Source: Arhodomonas sp051195215 (lineage in GTDB: Bacteria; Pseudomonadota; Gammaproteobacteria; Nitrococcales; Nitrococcaceae). Taken from it: a stretch of DNA of 64,000 bases. Positions within the stretch are counted from its first letter, which is position 1, and every line of letters starts with the position of its first letter. The notes beneath the pieces were generated by a model. That model did not search any database and was not told the origin of the DNA. It worked only from the letters and a program-made list of their open reading frames with translations. The stretch covers positions 4,672 through 68,671 of the forward strand of contig NZ_JBNAZM010000025.1 in the NCBI RefSeq assembly GCF_051195215.1, given 5' to 3'. Shown in pieces: positions 9,269 to 16,696 of this stretch. The position numbers and the translations under genes were made by a program.

Positions 9269-10249
9269 ATGCTGCAAAAGAAGAACCTGATCGCGGGCGT
9301 GATCTCCGGGGCACTCGCTCTCGGCATGTCGGCGGGTGCGAGCGCTCAGGAGCAGACATTCGTCACCATCGGCACGGGGGGCGTCACCGGTGTGTATTAC
9401 CCCACCGGTGGCGCCATCTGTCGCCTGGTGAACAAGGACCGTGACCGCCATGGGATTCGTTGCTCCGTGGAGAGCACCGGCGGCTCGGTGTACAACCTCA
9501 ATGCCATTCGCGATGGCGAGCTCGATCTCGGTGTGGTTCAGTCCGACTGGCAGTTCCACGCCTACAATGGCAGCAGCCGCTTCGAGGAGGCGGGGGCGTT
9601 CGATGGCCTGCGTGCGGTTTTCTCCGTGCATCCGGAGCCGCTGACCGTGGTGGCCCGTGCCGACGCCAATGTCGAGGACTTCGCCGACCTCGAGGGCAAA
9701 CGCGTCAATGTGGGCAACCCCGGCTCCGGTCAGCGCGCCACCATGGAGGTGCTGATGGACGCCGTGGGCTGGAGCATGGACGATTTCTCCCTCGCCTCCG
9801 AGCTCAAGGCCTCGGAGATGGCCTCGGCGCTGTGCGACAACAAGATCGACGCGTTCGTCTACGTCGTGGGCCATCCCTCCGGTGCCATCCAGGAGGCCAC
9901 CACCGCCTGTGACGCCAACCTGGTGAACGTGGACAACGAGGACGTGCGCGCCCTGGTCGAGGAACAGCCCTACTACTCCATGGCCACCATTCCGGGTGGC
10001 ATGTACCGCGGCAATCCGGACGACACCACGACCTTCGGCGTGCGTGCCACGTTCGTCTCGTCCACGGGCACCAGCGAGACCGTGGTCTACGAGCTGGTGA
10101 AGGCGGTGTTCGAGAACTTCGAGGACTTCAAGTCCCTGCATCCGGCGTTCGCCGTCCTCGAGAAGGAAGAGATGGTCGAGGCGTCGCTGAGCGCGCCGCT
10201 GCACGCTGGTGCCGAGAAGTACTACAAGGAGGCCGGCCTCATCGAGTGA
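9269..10249 (+). CDS. TAXI-family TRAP transporter periplasmic binding protein
   Basis: 326 residues. Signal peptide MLQKKNLIAGVISGALALG, cleaved near GASA-QEQ. The mature start TFVTIGTGGVTGVYYPTGG is the hallmark of TAXI (TRAP-associated extracytoplasmic immunogenic) proteins. Further family segments include SVYNLNAIRDGELDLGVVQS. It captures a solute, often a carboxylate or amino acid, and delivers it to the fused permease that follows. The start has an excellent ribosome site. A GC-rich hairpin between this gene and the permease may keep binding protein in excess over permease, as is common. The ligand cannot be predicted. Confidence 0.9.
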   Translation: MLQKKNLIAGVISGALALGMSAGASAQEQTFVTIGTGGVTGVYYPTGGAICRLVNKDRDRHGIRCSVESTGGSVYNLNAIRDGELDLGVVQSDWQFHAYNGSSRFEEAGAFDGLRAVFSVHPEPLTVVARADANVEDFADLEGKRVNVGNPGSGQRATMEVLMDAVGWSMDDFSLASELKASEMASALCDNKIDAFVYVVGHPSGAIQEATTACDANLVNVDNEDVRALVEEQPYYSMATIPGGMYRGNPDDTTTFGVRATFVSSTGTSETVVYELVKAVFENFEDFKSLHPAFAVLEKEEMVEASLSAPLHAGAEKYYKEAGLIE

Positions 10250-10276
10250 TCCACATCGGATAACGACACGGGAAAG

Positions 10277-10301
10277 CCGCCCCTGGCGCGAGCCGGGGCG
10301 G
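10277..10301 (+). terminator. intra-operon hairpin between binding protein and permease
   Basis: CCGCCCCTGGC pairs with GCCGGGGCGG around a GCGA loop, with one bulged T. No T-run follows, so partial attenuation or mRNA 3'-end stabilisation is more likely than full termination. Confidence 0.4.
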
Positions 10302-10430
10302 TGCTGTCCTGAGCGTGGCGTCGCGTCGCACTGACCCGGTCGCGCTCAGGGCGCGTCCCAGGGGGGCAAGGCGCCGGCGGACGCTTCGGGGATAGCGTTC
10401 GCCGGCGTTGTTCAATTCATCGACAGGGCG

Positions 10431-13055
10431 ATGCGCATGAGCGCGAAGGACAACGAAACGCGGGCGGATGCCGCCAAGCTCGAAGAGATGCTCCAGGCCG
10501 AAGGTGGCGGTCGCGCGCCCCCGGGTGTGCCGGCGGCGATCCTGTTCGCCGTGCCTCTGGTCTGGTCACTGTTCCAGATCTGGTACGCCTCGCCGTGGCC
10601 GTTCGTCTTCGGCTTCGGCATTTTCAACAGCACCGAGGCGCGGGCCATCCACCTGGCTTTCGCCATGTTCCTGGCCTTTACGGGCTATCCGGCGCTCAAG
10701 CGCTCGCCGCGGCGCTATATCCCGATTCATGACTGGGTACTCGCGCTGCTCGGGGCGGCGAGCGCGGCATATCTGTACGTGTTCTACGACGCGTTGGCGC
10801 AACGCCCTGGCGATCCTACCACCTATGACCTATGGATCGCGGTGGTCGGCATGGTGCTGCTGCTGGAGGCTACGCGCCGCGCGCTCGGCCCGCCGCTGAT
10901 GGTGGTGGCGCTGGTATTCCTCACCTACGCATTCGCCGGGCCATACATGCCCGACGTCATCTCCCACGGCGGCATCAGCCTGTCCAAGGCGGCGTCCCAT
11001 TACTGGCTAGGCACCGAGGGCGTTTTCGGCGTCGCCTTGGGCGTGTCCACGGATTTCGTCTTCCTGTTCGTGCTCTTCGGTGCCATTCTCGAGCATGCCG
11101 GTGCCGGCAACTATTTCATCAAGGTCGCCTTCTCCATGCTCGGGCACTTGCGTGGCGGGCCGGCCAAGGCTGCCGTGGTGGCCTCGGGGCTGTCGGGCAT
11201 CATTTCCGGCTCTTCCATCGCCAATGTCGTCACGACGGGGACCTTCACAATCCCGCTGATGAAGCGGGTCGGCTTCCCCGCCACCAAGGCGGGGGCGGTG
11301 GAGGTGGCCGCCTCCACCAACGGCCAGCTCACCCCACCCATCATGGGCGCGGCGGCATTCCTGATGGTCGAGTACGTCGGCATCTCCTATCTGGAGGTCA
11401 TCAAGCATGCTCTGCTGCCGGCGCTCATCAGCTACATCGCGCTCATCTACATCGTCCACCTGGAAGCCACCAAGGCGGGCATGAAAGGGCTGCCCCGGCG
11501 GCACGTGCCCAGCTGGCTGATGCGCGTGACCGGCCTGGTGGGCAGTGTGCTCGGTATCATCGTGCTGAGCTTCGCGGTCTACTACGGCGTCGGCTGGACC
11601 AAGGACGTGTTCGGCCCGGCGGCGACGTGGATCGTGGGGATCGCGCTGGTGGCGGTCTATCTCGCTTTGCTGTGGGTGGCCTCGCGCCAGCCACGCCTGG
11701 ACGAGGATACCGCCGAGGACGAGCTCGAAGAAGTGCCCGACGCCGGCCCCATTCTCCTTAGCGGGCTGTACTTCCTGCTGCCGGTGGCGGTGCTGATCTG
11801 GTGCCTGATGGTGGAGCGTTTCTCGCCGGGACTGTCGGCGTTCTGGGCGTTGATGTTCATGATCATCATCGCCGTGACACATCGGCCCATTCTCGCGGTG
11901 ATGCGCCGAGATCGCGCGCTGGCGGCCGAAGCGCTCGCCGGCGGGCGGGACCTGCTCAACGGCATGGTCGGCGGCGCGCGCAACATGATCGGCATCGGTG
12001 TCGCCACGGCCGCGGCGGGTATCGTCGTGGGGACGGTGACGGTCACCGGTATCGGGCTGGTGATGACGGCATTCGTCGAGTTCATATCCGGCGGCAGCCT
12101 GATCCTCATGCTGCTGTTCACGGCGGTGATCAGCCTGCTGCTCGGCATGGGTCTGCCCACCACCGCGAACTACATCGTGGTCTCCACGCTGATGGCGCCG
12201 GTGATCGTCGAGCTCGGCGCGCAGCACGGGCTGATCGTGCCGTTGATCGCCGTGCATCTGTTCGTGTTCTATTTCGGCATTCTCGCCGACGACACGCCGC
12301 CGGTGGGCCTCGCTGCCTTCGCCGCTTCGGCCATTTCCGGCGCCGATCCCATACGTACAGGCGTGCAGGGGTTCACCTACGATATACGCACGGCGGTGCT
12401 GCCGTTCATGTTCATCTTCAACACCAAGCTGCTGCTGATCGGCCTCGCCGGGTGGTTCGATCTGGTGGTGGTGGTGGTGAGCGCTCTGGTGGCGATCCTG
12501 GTGTTCGCCGCTGCCACCCAGGGGTACTGGCTCACCCGGACGCGCTGGTACGAGACCGTGGGCCTGTTGCTGATCGCCTTCACCATGTTCCGGCCCGGAT
12601 TCTGGTGGGACGAGCTTTACGCACCTTACGAGGACCGGTCGGCCACCGAGGTGTTCCAGGTGGCCGAGTCCCTGCCGTCGGGCAGTCGGCTCGCGCTTCA
12701 CGTCGAGGGGCTGACGGTGGAAGGCGAGGAAATCAGCAAGGTGGTAGCGCTGCCCATCGAAGGGGAGGGCGACGGACGTCAGCGCTTGCAGAATGCCGGT
12801 GTCACCCTTTCCGCTCTCGGCGACCGGGTCACCGTGCAGAATGTCATGTACGGTTCCCCCGCCCAGAAGATGGGCCTCGATTTCGGCTTTCGGGTGACGT
12901 CGCTGCGGGTGCCCGCGGACCGGCCGCCGAAGGAGCTCATGTTCATACCGGCGCTCGCACTGCTCGCTCTGATCGGGTGGCTGCAGTATCGGCGGCGTGA
13001 GCGCAGGGGAATGGAAACGCCCGCCGTGAGTGCTGGGCAGGAACGGGCGCGGTGA
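10431..13055 (+). CDS. TRAP transporter fused permease (DctQ-DctM type) with C-terminal DUF3394-like region
   Basis: 874-residue integral membrane protein that fuses the small (about 4 helices, residues 50-190) and large (about 12 helices, 190-700) TRAP subunits, as is usual for TAXI systems. Typical large-subunit segments are visible: SGLSGIISGSSIANVVTTG and GMGLPTTANYIV. After the last helix there is a soluble domain (about 720-850) followed by one helix, the arrangement of permeases with a DUF3394 tail. Uptake is driven by Na+ or H+ gradients. ATGs at 10431 and 10437 are both possible; neither has a strong ribosome site. Pairs with the TAXI protein upstream and ends at a strong hairpin. 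Confidence 0.88.
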   Translation: MRMSAKDNETRADAAKLEEMLQAEGGGRAPPGVPAAILFAVPLVWSLFQIWYASPWPFVFGFGIFNSTEARAIHLAFAMFLAFTGYPALKRSPRRYIPIHDWVLALLGAASAAYLYVFYDALAQRPGDPTTYDLWIAVVGMVLLLEATRRALGPPLMVVALVFLTYAFAGPYMPDVISHGGISLSKAASHYWLGTEGVFGVALGVSTDFVFLFVLFGAILEHAGAGNYFIKVAFSMLGHLRGGPAKAAVVASGLSGIISGSSIANVVTTGTFTIPLMKRVGFPATKAGAVEVAASTNGQLTPPIMGAAAFLMVEYVGISYLEVIKHALLPALISYIALIYIVHLEATKAGMKGLPRRHVPSWLMRVTGLVGSVLGIIVLSFAVYYGVGWTKDVFGPAATWIVGIALVAVYLALLWVASRQPRLDEDTAEDELEEVPDAGPILLSGLYFLLPVAVLIWCLMVERFSPGLSAFWALMFMIIIAVTHRPILAVMRRDRALAAEALAGGRDLLNGMVGGARNMIGIGVATAAAGIVVGTVTVTGIGLVMTAFVEFISGGSLILMLLFTAVISLLLGMGLPTTANYIVVSTLMAPVIVELGAQHGLIVPLIAVHLFVFYFGILADDTPPVGLAAFAASAISGADPIRTGVQGFTYDIRTAVLPFMFIFNTKLLLIGLAGWFDLVVVVVSALVAILVFAAATQGYWLTRTRWYETVGLLLIAFTMFRPGFWWDELYAPYEDRSATEVFQVAESLPSGSRLALHVEGLTVEGEEISKVVALPIEGEGDGRQRLQNAGVTLSALGDRVTVQNVMYGSPAQKMGLDFGFRVTSLRVPADRPPKELMFIPALALLALIGWLQYRRRERRGMETPAVSAGQERAR

Positions 13056-13057
13056 GG

Positions 13058-13091
13058 GAGCGCCCCGGGCGGACAACCGCCCGGGGCGCTC
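13058..13091 (+). terminator. strong hairpin ending the TAXI-TRAP operon
   Basis: A perfect 15-bp stem (GAGCGCCCCGGGCGG and its complement) with an ACAA loop begins two bases after the permease stop codon. There is no T-tract after it. Confidence 0.6.
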
Positions 13092-13095
13092 AGTA

Positions 13096-13196
13096 TCAAG
13101 TTCCAAGTTGAAAGTCTCCGCCCCGCGCGTGGCGGTCCCCGTGCCATTGCCGCTTGCAACTTGGGACTTTCAATTCGTCACTTCCAACTCGGACTT
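13096..13196. repeat. CAAGTT/ACTTTCAA short-repeat cluster
   Basis: Between the TRAP terminator and the DUF2288 gene are a direct CAAGTTCCAAGTTGAAAGTC segment and, about 40 bases on, CTTGCAACTTGGGACTTTCAA and related CACTTCCAACT words. The two halves are partly inverted (TTGAAAGTC versus GACTTTCAA). Similar words recur at 49508-49548 and 49878-49910, so this is a dispersed intergenic repeat class. Confidence 0.5.
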
Positions 13197-13203
13197 CCCG
13201 ACA

Positions 13204-13515
13204 ATGAGCGCAGACGAGGAAACGAAGGCACGGCTGAACGCCGAGACAGGCCGTATCCGCTGGTCGGAGCTCGAGCGCCACTTCGCCCGCGGGGCGACGG
13301 TGACGGTCTCGCCGCGACTCGATCTGGTGGAGGTGGCGGCGGCGTTCGTCGCCGACGACAGCGACCGTGTCGCCGCCTGGATGGAAGCGGGTGAGGTAGC
13401 CAGGACCGCGGACGACGACGCGCGCCGCTGGGCTGCCGATGACGCCGAGGTGTGGGCCGTGGTGGTGCCGCCCTGGGTGTTGGTGCAGGAGGGGCGGGAG
13501 GTCGGACCTGGGTAA
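13204..13515 (+). CDS. DUF2288-type small cytoplasmic protein
   Basis: 103 residues from the ATG at 13204. It resembles the DUF2288 family of gammaproteobacteria: it has an initial KARLNAETGRIRWSELERHF segment, a central VEVAAAFVADD segment, and a W-rich C-terminal half ending PPWVLVQE. The chain is acidic and has no signal or membrane segment. Function unknown. It stands alone between the CAAGTT repeats and the MFS gene, and has no clear partner. Confidence 0.7.
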   Translation: MSADEETKARLNAETGRIRWSELERHFARGATVTVSPRLDLVEVAAAFVADDSDRVAAWMEAGEVARTADDDARRWAADDAEVWAVVVPPWVLVQEGREVGPG

Positions 13516-13595
13516 GGCCCCCGGGCCCGTGCGGTGAGTCAGGGGGCGATGGCCTCTGATATCATTGCCCGGCTATCGGTTACCGAGAGGCTGCC

Positions 13596-14777
13596 GTGTC
13601 TGCCCGCGCACTGCTGACTGCCCTGTTCGCCTATTTTTCGCTGTACGCGCCGCAGCCGCTGCTGCCCCGGTTCGCCGAGTCGCTGGCGGTTACCGAATCC
13701 CAGATCGCGCTGCTGATGAGTGCGACGCTGCTGCCCCTGGGTGTGGCGCCGCTTGCTTACGGGGCGGTGCTCTCACGGGTGAGCAGCGCGCGTGTGCTTC
13801 AGTTCGGCACCGCCGGCCTCGGTATAGCGGCGCTGGTGTTCGCCGCTGTGCCGTCATTCCCGGTGATGCTCGGCGCGCGCCTCGTTCAGGGCCTGCTGTT
13901 GCCGGCCGTGATGACAGCGTTGATGACCGCTGTCGCCGGCGGCGTGTCGGCGGAGCGTCTGCAGCGGGTCATGTCCGCGTACGTGGCGGCGACCATCGTC
14001 GGCGGCTTCGGCGGTCGGCTTCTGGCCGGGGGGATCGCCACGTGGTGGGACTGGCGGGCGTTTTTCGTGGCCATGGGGCTCGCGCTCATCGCTACCGGGG
14101 TATGGTGGCGGCGAGCGCCCCGGGTGGCGCCCGCGCATCGGGCGTTGCCCACGATGCGCGCGGTGCGCGAGCTCTGGACCGAGGCGGGCAACGGCTACCT
14201 CTTCAGTGCGATCTTCTGCCTGTTCTTCGTGTTCGTCGGGCTGCTGAACTACCTGCCTTTCCGGGTGACCCAGCTTTCGCCACAGGCATCGGAGCTCGAT
14301 ATCAGCCTCCTCTATGCCGGCTACCTCATGGGGATCGTCTCGGCCCTGGCGGCTCATCGGGTGATCCGTGCGCTCGGGGGAAGGGCGCGTGCGGTGACGC
14401 TGGGCTATGCGGTCTACGTGCTCGCGCTCGCCGGCACGCTGGTGGCGAACCTGACCCTGCTGTTCGTGGTGATTTTCGTTTTCTGCGGCGGTATGTTCCT
14501 GGTGCACTCCATCGCCTCGGCGCAGGTCAACCGCAGCGAGAGCCCGCACCGGGGTCTGATCAACGGGCTGTACGTATCGGCGTACTATCTCGGTGGCGTG
14601 CTCGGCTCGTATGTGCCGGGGCTGATCTACGAGCGCTGGGGCTGGGGGCCGACGATCGCGGGGATCGGTGTCGTGGGCCTGCTCGGGCTCACGCTGGCGT
14701 GGCGCCACGGGCGCATCGCCCCGGGCGCCACCGATTCGGCCATGAGCGCCGCCCCGGCCCAGGGGCGTACGCGCTGA
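13596..14777 (+). CDS. MFS transporter
   Basis: 393 residues starting at GTG, with about 12 hydrophobic helices. The first helix reads FAYFSLYAPQPLLPRFAESL, the pattern of the YnfM/AraJ-like drug and solute exporters of the major facilitator superfamily. A basic loop follows helix 2-3 (SRVSSARVL), and a longer cytoplasmic loop splits the two halves near residue 190. The last residues are polar. Substrate unknown; efflux is more likely than uptake for this group. It converges on msrA with only 27 bases between them. Confidence 0.8.
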   Translation: MSARALLTALFAYFSLYAPQPLLPRFAESLAVTESQIALLMSATLLPLGVAPLAYGAVLSRVSSARVLQFGTAGLGIAALVFAAVPSFPVMLGARLVQGLLLPAVMTALMTAVAGGVSAERLQRVMSAYVAATIVGGFGGRLLAGGIATWWDWRAFFVAMGLALIATGVWWRRAPRVAPAHRALPTMRAVRELWTEAGNGYLFSAIFCLFFVFVGLLNYLPFRVTQLSPQASELDISLLYAGYLMGIVSALAAHRVIRALGGRARAVTLGYAVYVLALAGTLVANLTLLFVVIFVFCGGMFLVHSIASAQVNRSESPHRGLINGLYVSAYYLGGVLGSYVPGLIYERWGWGPTIAGIGVVGLLGLTLAWRHGRIAPGATDSAMSAAPAQGRTR

Positions 14778-14804
14778 TAGCGCCGATGGCGGATCTCGCC
14801 GGCG

Positions 14805-15359
14805 TCAGCCGCCGTTTCTCAGCCGCTCGCGAAAGCGCTGGCGGAACTTGCTCAGCTTGGGCGCGATAACGGCCTGGCAGTAGCCCTGCTCGGCGTTCTG
14901 GCGGTAGTAGTCGTGATGATACGCCTCGGCCGGATAGAACGCCGCGTAGGGCTCGACGCGGGTGACGATGGGCGCATCGAAGACCGCTTCGCGTTCGAGC
15001 TCGTCGATCAGCGCGGCCGCCGTCGCCCGCTGGGCGTCGTCGTGATAGAGGATGATGGAGCGGTACTGCGGCCCGACATCGTGCCCCTGGCGGTCCGGTG
15101 TGGTCGGATCGTGCGTGCTGAAGAACACCTCCAGAATGCCTCGGTAGTCGATCGCGTCGGGGTCGAAGCGGATCTGGACCACCTCGGCGTGCCCGGTGGT
15201 GCCGGTGCACACGTCACGGTACGTGGGCGCCTCGGTATGCCCGCCGGTGTATCCCGAGGTGACCGATACCACACCGGCGAGCTCCTGGTAGACCGCCTCC
15301 AGGCACCAGAAACAGCCGCCGCCCAAAGTGGCTGTCTGCAGTTGGTCATCGACCGCCAT
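14805..15359 (-). CDS. msrA: peptide-methionine (S)-S-oxide reductase
   Basis: 184-residue cytoplasmic repair enzyme that reduces methionine S-sulfoxide in proteins, using thioredoxin. The catalytic motif GGGCFWCLE has the nucleophile at C16. The family blocks SGYTGGHTEAPTYRDVC and GHAEVVQIRFDP follow. A resolving cysteine lies near the C-terminus in GYCQAVIAPK. Complete at the usual bacterial length. No msrB is adjacent. Fifty bases upstream lies a DUF4864 gene on the same strand, probably a separate unit. Confidence 0.95.
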   Translation of the reverse strand: MAVDDQLQTATLGGGCFWCLEAVYQELAGVVSVTSGYTGGHTEAPTYRDVCTGTTGHAEVVQIRFDPDAIDYRGILEVFFSTHDPTTPDRQGHDVGPQYRSIILYHDDAQRATAAALIDELEREAVFDAPIVTRVEPYAAFYPAEAYHHDYYRQNAEQGYCQAVIAPKLSKFRQRFRERLRNGG

Positions 15360-15409
15360 CGCACCCTCCCATGGCTCGAGTCTGAACCGGCATTCTCGCC
15401 TGTACGCCG

Positions 15410-15910
15410 TCAGACGTCGATACCGGTGCGGCGTTGAACGCCGGTGGGCCAGGGATGGACGAGATCGGTCACCCAGCAGCCGTTGCAGTCGGGCAGATAC
15501 CGGCGTGAGAGCAGGAACAGGAACACCGTCGGCGCCTCGGCTTTGTTGCGGCGATCGAGACGGACACGAAACGCGGCCCGGCCGTCACGTTCGGCCCGCG
15601 CGACGATGCTTGCGCTGCGGTGCTGCAGAATCGCCCGGAAATAGGGCTGACGCAGGCGTGCCGCAAAGGTATCCGCGCCGAGGTGCTCCCGGGTCGACGG
15701 TGACGCGAAGCGCAGGGCGATGCGGATGCCCCGGTCATTGCGAAGCTCGCCGTTACGCCGCAGGGCCTCCAGCTGGAGGGTGACCACATCGTCGGCGGTC
15801 AGCCACGGACGCGGTCCGGTGGGGGCGTCCCAAGGGTCGCGGGGCCGATAGGCGGCGACCGCGAGGACCCCGGCCAGGACGAGCGCGGTGAGCAACAGCC
15901 GTCGTCCCAT
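15410..15910 (-). CDS. DUF4864-like membrane-anchored protein
   Basis: 166 residues from the ATG at 15910, which has GGGAGAG upstream; a longer TTG-start version adds 23 residues without a ribosome site. An N-terminal hydrophobic segment (RRLLLTALVLAGVLAVAAY) is a signal peptide or anchor. The outer domain contains RGIRIALRFASPSTREHLG, FRAILQHRSA and a C-terminal YLPDCNGCWVTD with two cysteines. The layout resembles DUF4864 proteins of proteobacteria. Function unknown. Confidence 0.6.
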   Translation of the reverse strand: MGRRLLLTALVLAGVLAVAAYRPRDPWDAPTGPRPWLTADDVVTLQLEALRRNGELRNDRGIRIALRFASPSTREHLGADTFAARLRQPYFRAILQHRSASIVARAERDGRAAFRVRLDRRNKAEAPTVFLFLLSRRYLPDCNGCWVTDLVHPWPTGVQRRTGIDV

Positions 15911-16022
15911 GGTTTCTCTCCCGCTTGACGCTGCCACCGGCACACCCCCGACCCCCTGAGCATAGCCGGGAATCGTCAATGGCTCCCGCAGGGGGCTTCA
16001 TGGCAACGGGGGCGAGGAGTCG

Positions 16023-16571
16023 TCACTCACCGAGCGGGCGCGCGGGCTCCGGGTTGCCGGCCGCCGCCCAGACAGAGTGTTCGCGGGCCTGGCGGTCGTG
16101 CTCAAGGGCCCAGCGCACCGAGGGGAACGCCAGCGACTCCCAGGGGATGTCGTGCCAGTGGAACAGTGCCACGTCCTGGGATTCGGGGCCCGGGCTGATC
16201 GTCGGAACGCGCAGGCGGGCGCTGAAGACGATCTGCACCTGATTGATGTGGGCGAGGCTGTAGACCGCGAGCACGCCCGCGAGCTCGAGGTCCGCGTGGG
16301 CCTCCTCCATGGCCTCCCGGCAGGCGCCTTCCTCGGCGCTCTCGTGGAGCTCGAGAAAACCTGCCGGCAGGCACCAATAACCGATATGCGGCGGGATCGC
16401 GCGGCGGCACAGCAGCACGCGGTTGCCCTCGCGTGCCACGCTCGCGACGACGACGCGCGGGTTCTCGTAAGCGACGTAACCGCAGTCCGGACAGGTCAGC
16501 CGCGGCCGGTCATCGCCGTCCGGGGTGCGATAGTGGCGTGGGCCGCGGCGGGAATGCCGGGGATCGTTCAT
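16023..16571 (-). CDS. NUDIX hydrolase with N-terminal zinc-ribbon half
   Basis: 182 residues. The Nudix box runs from G71 (GFLELHE) through R85-E-A-M-E-E90, matching G-x5-E-x7-R-E-x-x-E-E; the final Gly of the classical motif is replaced. Near the N-terminus CPDCGYVAYENPR looks like the zinc-ribbon and linker seen in NADH-pyrophosphatase-related Nudix proteins, but only one CxxC pair is present here. The substrate is likely a nucleoside diphosphate derivative. An upstream in-frame extension is possible but would have no ribosome site and low-complexity Arg-rich sequence. Confidence 0.82.
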   Translation of the reverse strand: MNDPRHSRRGPRHYRTPDGDDRPRLTCPDCGYVAYENPRVVVASVAREGNRVLLCRRAIPPHIGYWCLPAGFLELHESAEEGACREAMEEAHADLELAGVLAVYSLAHINQVQIVFSARLRVPTISPGPESQDVALFHWHDIPWESLAFPSVRWALEHDRQAREHSVWAAAGNPEPARPLGE

Positions 16572-16696
16572 TGGCGCGTATCTGCCTCTCACCCTGTCCG
16601 CGAGGATACCAGCCGAAACGCGCATTTGCCCGACGCGAGCGGCACGTGAGGTGAACAGGGTGGAGAGGCGCGGCGAGCGTCTGTCGCGCGGGGCGA

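Noticed and set aside
11007..13106. Open frame of 699 codons on the minus strand opposite the TRAP permease
   Set aside because: His/Arg/Gln-rich shadow of the permease frame with no domain.
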